DNA of 64,000 nt from an uncultured Lachnospiraceae bacterium (GTDB lineage: Bacteria > Bacillota > Clostridia > Lachnospirales > Lachnospiraceae). How positions within the stretch are numbered: the stretch's first letter is position 1; each line of letters starts with the position of its first letter. The translations under genes and the position numbers were made by a program. Of this stretch, positions 60,975 through 64,000 are shown one piece after another. Where the stretch lies: assembly GCA_947169935.1 (NCBI GenBank), contig CAMVRS010000001.1, positions 17,566 through 81,565 on the forward strand, in the 5' to 3' direction. The notes beneath the pieces are model-generated. The model did not search any database, was not told the DNA's origin, and was given only the letters and a program-made list of their open reading frames with translations.

Positions 60975-62202
60975 AATTCTGCCAGATCAGGTCCAGATCC
61001 ACTCTTGTGTTTATACCGTCGATCTGCCCGCTTGATGTATACTGCCATATACTGAAACGTCCGGTATACAGGGGATCGGAGCGGTACTCCGCAAGCCAGT
61101 GGACGAAGTCCTGCAGTTCCTCATCATAGAGGTTATTGTAGTACCACCATCTTCCGGAATAAACGCCTGCATACAGGCCGGCGCTCTCTATGGTCCTGCA
61201 GAAGGCCTTTACCACATCGGTGCGGGTCTTGGGATCAAGACCGTCGGCCCTGCCGTTTCCGCCGGCACCCTCAACATCAATGAATACCGGATAATCCAGA
61301 TGGTAGTCTTTGCAGAGCGTTGCCACCATTGAAGCTTCTTCTATCGCTTCCACTTCATTGATCGCCTGGGTAAAGAAATACACGCCCACTTTGATGCCTG
61401 CATTGGTCGCACCCTCTATATTCTGAGCGAACTTGGAATCCTCTATCAGTCCGCCCTTGGTAGATCCGCGGTAACCGCAGCGGATAATTACGAACTCCAC
61501 TCCTGCTGCCGCGACCTTTTCCCAGTCGATATCCTGCTGGTAAACCGATACATCTATACCGAATACCGCATCGCTGCCTTCCCACTTAGTGGAGATCTCG
61601 CTTTCATCAGCATCCTCTGCAGCTTCTGCCTTCCTGGTATCCTCTTCGGCTACATTCACATCTTCCTCGCTGAGTATATACAGCCCTATGTCTTCAATGA
61701 CCGTATATTCAAGCTCATCGCTGACGGATACCCTCATGGGATCCTCCGGCGTTCTGTAGCCTTCCACATCAGCCAGCCTAACGTAATATTCTCCGGCTTT
61801 AACCCCGGGTATGTATATCTGCCCGTCCTGGTCCAGATCCTTGTAATCTCCCAGGGGATCGACATTCACAAAAAAGGACTGGCCTGTCACAGGCGTACCT
61901 TCCGCATCCGTTATTGTGATACGTATGTCCTTGAGAACGCTGCTGGCCTGCAGATACAGACGTTTGCTGTTGTCCGCGGATTCGGAGACCTGTACGCTGC
62001 TCACAAGGGGATCATTATCAAAAAAGGTATCATCTTTCAGGAAAGCGCGGAAAGGATCCTCTTCTTCCGCCGTGTTCTGCGCACTGCTTTCCGTGCCGCC
62101 GGGCACAGCCGCCGGCTGATTTGTCTGCCATACCAGCAATATCAGCAGCAGTATCGCTGCCGTTGCCGAAACGATTGCGATGTTTCTTACACGTTTATCC
62201 AC
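60973..62202 (-). CDS. Membrane-anchored GH25 lysozyme-like protein
   Basis: 409 residues from a GTG start at 62202, 6 bases after the rfbA stop; the ribosome site is weak. An N-terminal helix (IAIVSATAAILLLILLVW) anchors it outside. Residues about 75-160 form a beta domain resembling an Ig/Cna-like fold. Residues about 210-409 form the GH25 barrel: FGIDVSVYQQDIDW, VEFVIIRCGYRGS, PVFIDVEGAG with the catalytic Asp-x-Glu, and SIWQYTSSGQIDGI. It cleaves muramic acid bonds in peptidoglycan. Lying inside the dTDP-sugar/glycan export operon, it may open the wall for glycan attachment. Confidence 0.92.
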   Translation of the reverse strand: MDKRVRNIAIVSATAAILLLILLVWQTNQPAAVPGGTESSAQNTAEEEDPFRAFLKDDTFFDNDPLVSSVQVSESADNSKRLYLQASSVLKDIRITITDAEGTPVTGQSFFVNVDPLGDYKDLDQDGQIYIPGVKAGEYYVRLADVEGYRTPEDPMRVSVSDELEYTVIEDIGLYILSEEDVNVAEEDTRKAEAAEDADESEISTKWEGSDAVFGIDVSVYQQDIDWEKVAAAGVEFVIIRCGYRGSTKGGLIEDSKFAQNIEGATNAGIKVGVYFFTQAINEVEAIEEASMVATLCKDYHLDYPVFIDVEGAGGNGRADGLDPKTRTDVVKAFCRTIESAGLYAGVYSGRWWYYNNLYDEELQDFVHWLAEYRSDPLYTGRFSIWQYTSSGQIDGINTRVDLDLIWQN

Positions 62203-62208
62203 TTTATC

Positions 62209-63078
62209 TTACAGTCCGTCCGCCACTTCCGTAAGGTACTTTCCGTAAGCGGTCTTCATAAGAGGCTCCGCCAGTTTAAGCAGCTGCTCCTTAGTGATGA
62301 AACCGCGTTTATAAGCTATCTCTTCGATGCAGGAGATATAAAGCCCCTGCCTCTTCTGAAATGCCGCCACAAAATCGGCCGCATCCAGCAATGCATCATG
62401 ATTTCCGGTATCCAGCCATGCAAAACCGCGGCCCAGAGTCTCCACATGCAGATCCCCGCGCTCCAGATATGCATTATTAACGCTGGTTATCTCTATCTCT
62501 CCTCTTGCCGAAGGCTTAACATCCTTGGCAATAGCCACTACATCATTATCATAGAAATACAGACCTGGTACCGCATAGTTGCTCTTGGGGTTCTGGGGCT
62601 TTTCTTCTATGGAAACAGCCAGACCGTTCTCGTCAAATTCAACCACGCCGTATTCCCTGGGATCACGCACATAATAGCCGAAGATCGTAGCGCCCTTATC
62701 ACGGGACGCCACCTCGCGAAGAAGCTTGGAAAAGCTCTGTCCGTAGAAGATATTATCTCCCAGGATCAGGGAAACACTGTCATTTCCTATAAATTTCTCA
62801 CCGATTATGAAAGCATCAGCCAGTCCCCTGGGCGTTTCCTGCACTGCATAGGAAAACTCCATTCCCAGCTGGCTGCCATCACCCAAAAGCTCTCTGAATA
62901 CCGGCAGATCCCTGGGAGTAGAGATTATCAGTATCTCTCTGATTCCTGCCAGCATAAGTATCGAAAGCGGATAATAGATCATGGGTTTGTCATAGACCGG
63001 CATGATCTGTTTAGATACCGCTTTTGTCAACGGATAAAGTCTGGTGCCGGAACCGCCGGCTAATATTATACCTTTCAT
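62209..63078 (-). CDS. rfbA: Glucose-1-phosphate thymidylyltransferase
   Basis: 289 residues. [20 protein letters not shown] is the nucleotide-binding opening, followed by [24 protein letters not shown] and [15 protein letters not shown]. Makes dTDP-glucose from dTTP and glucose-1-phosphate. GGAGGG lies 8 bases before the start. Confidence 0.97.
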   Translation of the reverse strand: MKGIILAGGSGTRLYPLTKAVSKQIMPVYDKPMIYYPLSILMLAGIREILIISTPRDLPVFRELLGDGSQLGMEFSYAVQETPRGLADAFIIGEKFIGNDSVSLILGDNIFYGQSFSKLLREVASRDKGATIFGYYVRDPREYGVVEFDENGLAVSIEEKPQNPKSNYAVPGLYFYDNDVVAIAKDVKPSARGEIEITSVNNAYLERGDLHVETLGRGFAWLDTGNHDALLDAADFVAAFQKRQGLYISCIEEIAYKRGFITKEQLLKLAEPLMKTAYGKYLTEVADGL

Positions 63079-63096
63079 TGAGTTTAGCCCTCCAAT

Positions 63097-63193
63097 GAAG
63101 ATCCTTCGCTGCGCTCAGGATGACACGTATTGTAGTACGCCGCCCGGGATGACAGGGAAATGTCATCCTGAGGAGCGAAGCGACGAAGGATCT
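63097..63193. repeat. Dispersed palindromic repeat, copy 6
   Basis: GAAGATCCTTCGCTGCGCTC, then AGGATGACA, a short middle part with a degenerate GGGATGACAGG, and TGTCATCCTGAGGAGCGAAG, then CGACGAAGGATCTT. It fills the gap between the stop of rfbB and the binding site of rfbA. Confidence 0.85.
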
Positions 63194-64000
63194 TTACACA
63201 CTGTACATAGTTTCGTAGTACTTCTGGTAATCGCCGCTGGTCACGTTCTTCATCCAGTCTTCATGTTCAAGGTACCACTGTATGGTAAGACGTATTCCTT
63301 CCTTGAACATGGTGTCGGGCTGCCAGCCCACTGCTGCCTTGATCTTATCCGGAGCGATCGCATAACGTCTGTCGTGACCTTTGCGGTCCTCAACATAAGT
63401 GATCAGATCCCTGCTGACATTTTTCTTTCTGGGATCGGAATCCGGAAGGATCTCAAGAAGCGTATCTATTATTATCTGTACTATCTCAATATTCTGTTTC
63501 TCGTTATGTCCGCCTACATTGTAGGTCTCAAAAAGTTTGCCCTGCTCCTGTACCATATCGATGGCTTTTGCATGATCCCTTACATAGAGCCAGTCGCGGA
63601 CATTCTTTCCGTCACCGTATACCGGAAGCTTCTTTCCGTTAAGCGCATTGTTTATCATAAGCGGTATCAGCTTCTCGGGGAACTGGTAAGGTCCGTAGTT
63701 ATTTGAGCAGTTGGTGATGTTTGCGGGGAAATGGTAGGTATCCATATAAGCCCTCACCAGCATATCCGATCCTGCCTTACTGGATGAATAGGGTGAATGG
63801 GGAGAATAAGGCGTAGTCTCATAGAAATAGCCGTCTCCCTCGGGAAGAGAACCGTACACTTCATCGGTGGATACATGAAGGAATTTCTTATCGGCAGGGT
63901 ATGTGCCGTCTTCCTTCTCCCATGCGGCGCGGGCGCAGTTGAGCATAACTGCGGTTCCCAGTACATTTGTCTTAACGAATACTTCGGGATTCTTGATGCT
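63194..64000 (-). CDS. rfbB: dTDP-glucose 4,6-dehydratase, C-terminal part (N-terminus cut by window edge)
   Basis: 268 codons visible; the first ~70-80 residues with the NAD-binding glycine motif are outside. FLHVSTDEVYGSLPEG has the catalytic Thr-Asp-Glu, and SPYSSSKAGSDMLVRAY the Ser-Tyr-x-x-x-Lys type pair (YSSSK). NCSNNYGPYQFPEKLIPL and VRDWLYVRDHAKAI are family signatures. Second step toward dTDP-L-rhamnose. Confidence 0.95.
   Translation of the reverse strand, partial: SIKNPEVFVKTNVLGTAVMLNCARAAWEKEDGTYPADKKFLHVSTDEVYGSLPEGDGYFYETTPYSPHSPYSSSKAGSDMLVRAYMDTYHFPANITNCSNNYGPYQFPEKLIPLMINNALNGKKLPVYGDGKNVRDWLYVRDHAKAIDMVQEQGKLFETYNVGGHNEKQNIEIVQIIIDTLLEILPDSDPRKKNVSRDLITYVEDRKGHDRRYAIAPDKIKAAVGWQPDTMFKEGIRLTIQWYLEHEDWMKNVTSGDYQKYYETMYSV

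Overview
The window looks like a chromosomal segment of a xylan-degrading anaerobic Firmicute, most likely a Lachnospiraceae member of the Butyrivibrio/Pseudobutyrivibrio type. This is inferred from the dense set of hemicellulases (GH115, GH43 x3, GH10, GH51, GH2, GH8 and an SGNH esterase), strong AGGAGG-type ribosome binding sites, lipobox-anchored extracellular enzymes, a ferredoxin-domain aldo/keto reductase, and a Wzm/Wzt-type surface-glycan operon. No rRNA, phage, integrase, transposase or CRISPR array was seen. One tRNA-Lys(CTT) is present. Most genes are on the minus strand.

Layout: (1) 1-4990, xylan block: GH115 alpha-glucuronidase (cut by the left edge), divergent AraC regulator, SGNH esterase, GH43 enzyme. 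(2) 5008-9696: TIR-transmembrane-beta-propeller protein, divergent from a three-gene plus-strand operon (membrane protein, DUF6765-like, HdeD/DUF308-like). (3) 9765-18050: a 2262-residue protein with an N-terminal papain-like peptidase domain, and its upstream GNAT partner. (4) 18136-33054: FAD oxidoreductase, lipoprotein GH10 xylanase, lipoprotein GH43, an aldehyde/alcohol dehydrogenase pair, a small Cpl-7/CW_7 protein, cytoplasmic GH43, Fe-S aldo/keto reductase, GH51 arabinofuranosidase and GH2 beta-galactosidase. (5) 33298-40344: tRNA-Lys, then a three-gene McrBC-like cassette (DUF3800+TPR protein, coiled-coil McrB-like AAA ATPase, DUF2357/PD-(D/E)XK nuclease with zinc ribbon), a probable defence system. 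(6) 40560-46680: small membrane protein, DIP1984-like protein, heterodimeric ABC exporter, GH8 exo-oligoxylanase. (7) 46823-50564: tandem AAA ATPase (first module degenerate), secreted Ig-like protein, 88-residue protein. (8) 50668-64000: surface-polysaccharide operon: rfbB (cut by the right edge), rfbA, GH25 lysozyme-like, rfbC, Wzm permease, Wzt ATPase, a 1215-residue methyltransferase-kinase-glycosyltransferase fusion, and two GT2 proteins.

How they work together: the anchored GH10 and GH43 would cut arabinoxylan outside the cell. GH115, the esterase, cytoplasmic GH43s, GH51, GH8 and GH2 have no visible signal peptide and would finish imported oligosaccharides. No sugar importer is seen in the window. 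The rfb genes make dTDP-sugar for a glycan that is assembled by the GT2 proteins, probably capped by the methyltransferase-kinase module, and exported by Wzm/Wzt.

A dispersed palindromic repeat (core GATCCTTCG..CGCTCAGGATGAC) occurs at six places, usually directly after stop codons and once in frame inside a GH43 gene. The most interesting candidates are the McrBC/DUF3800 cassette, the WbdD-like fusion protein, the giant papain-like protein with its GNAT partner, and the TIR-propeller protein. All calls come from reading the sequence; no searches were run.
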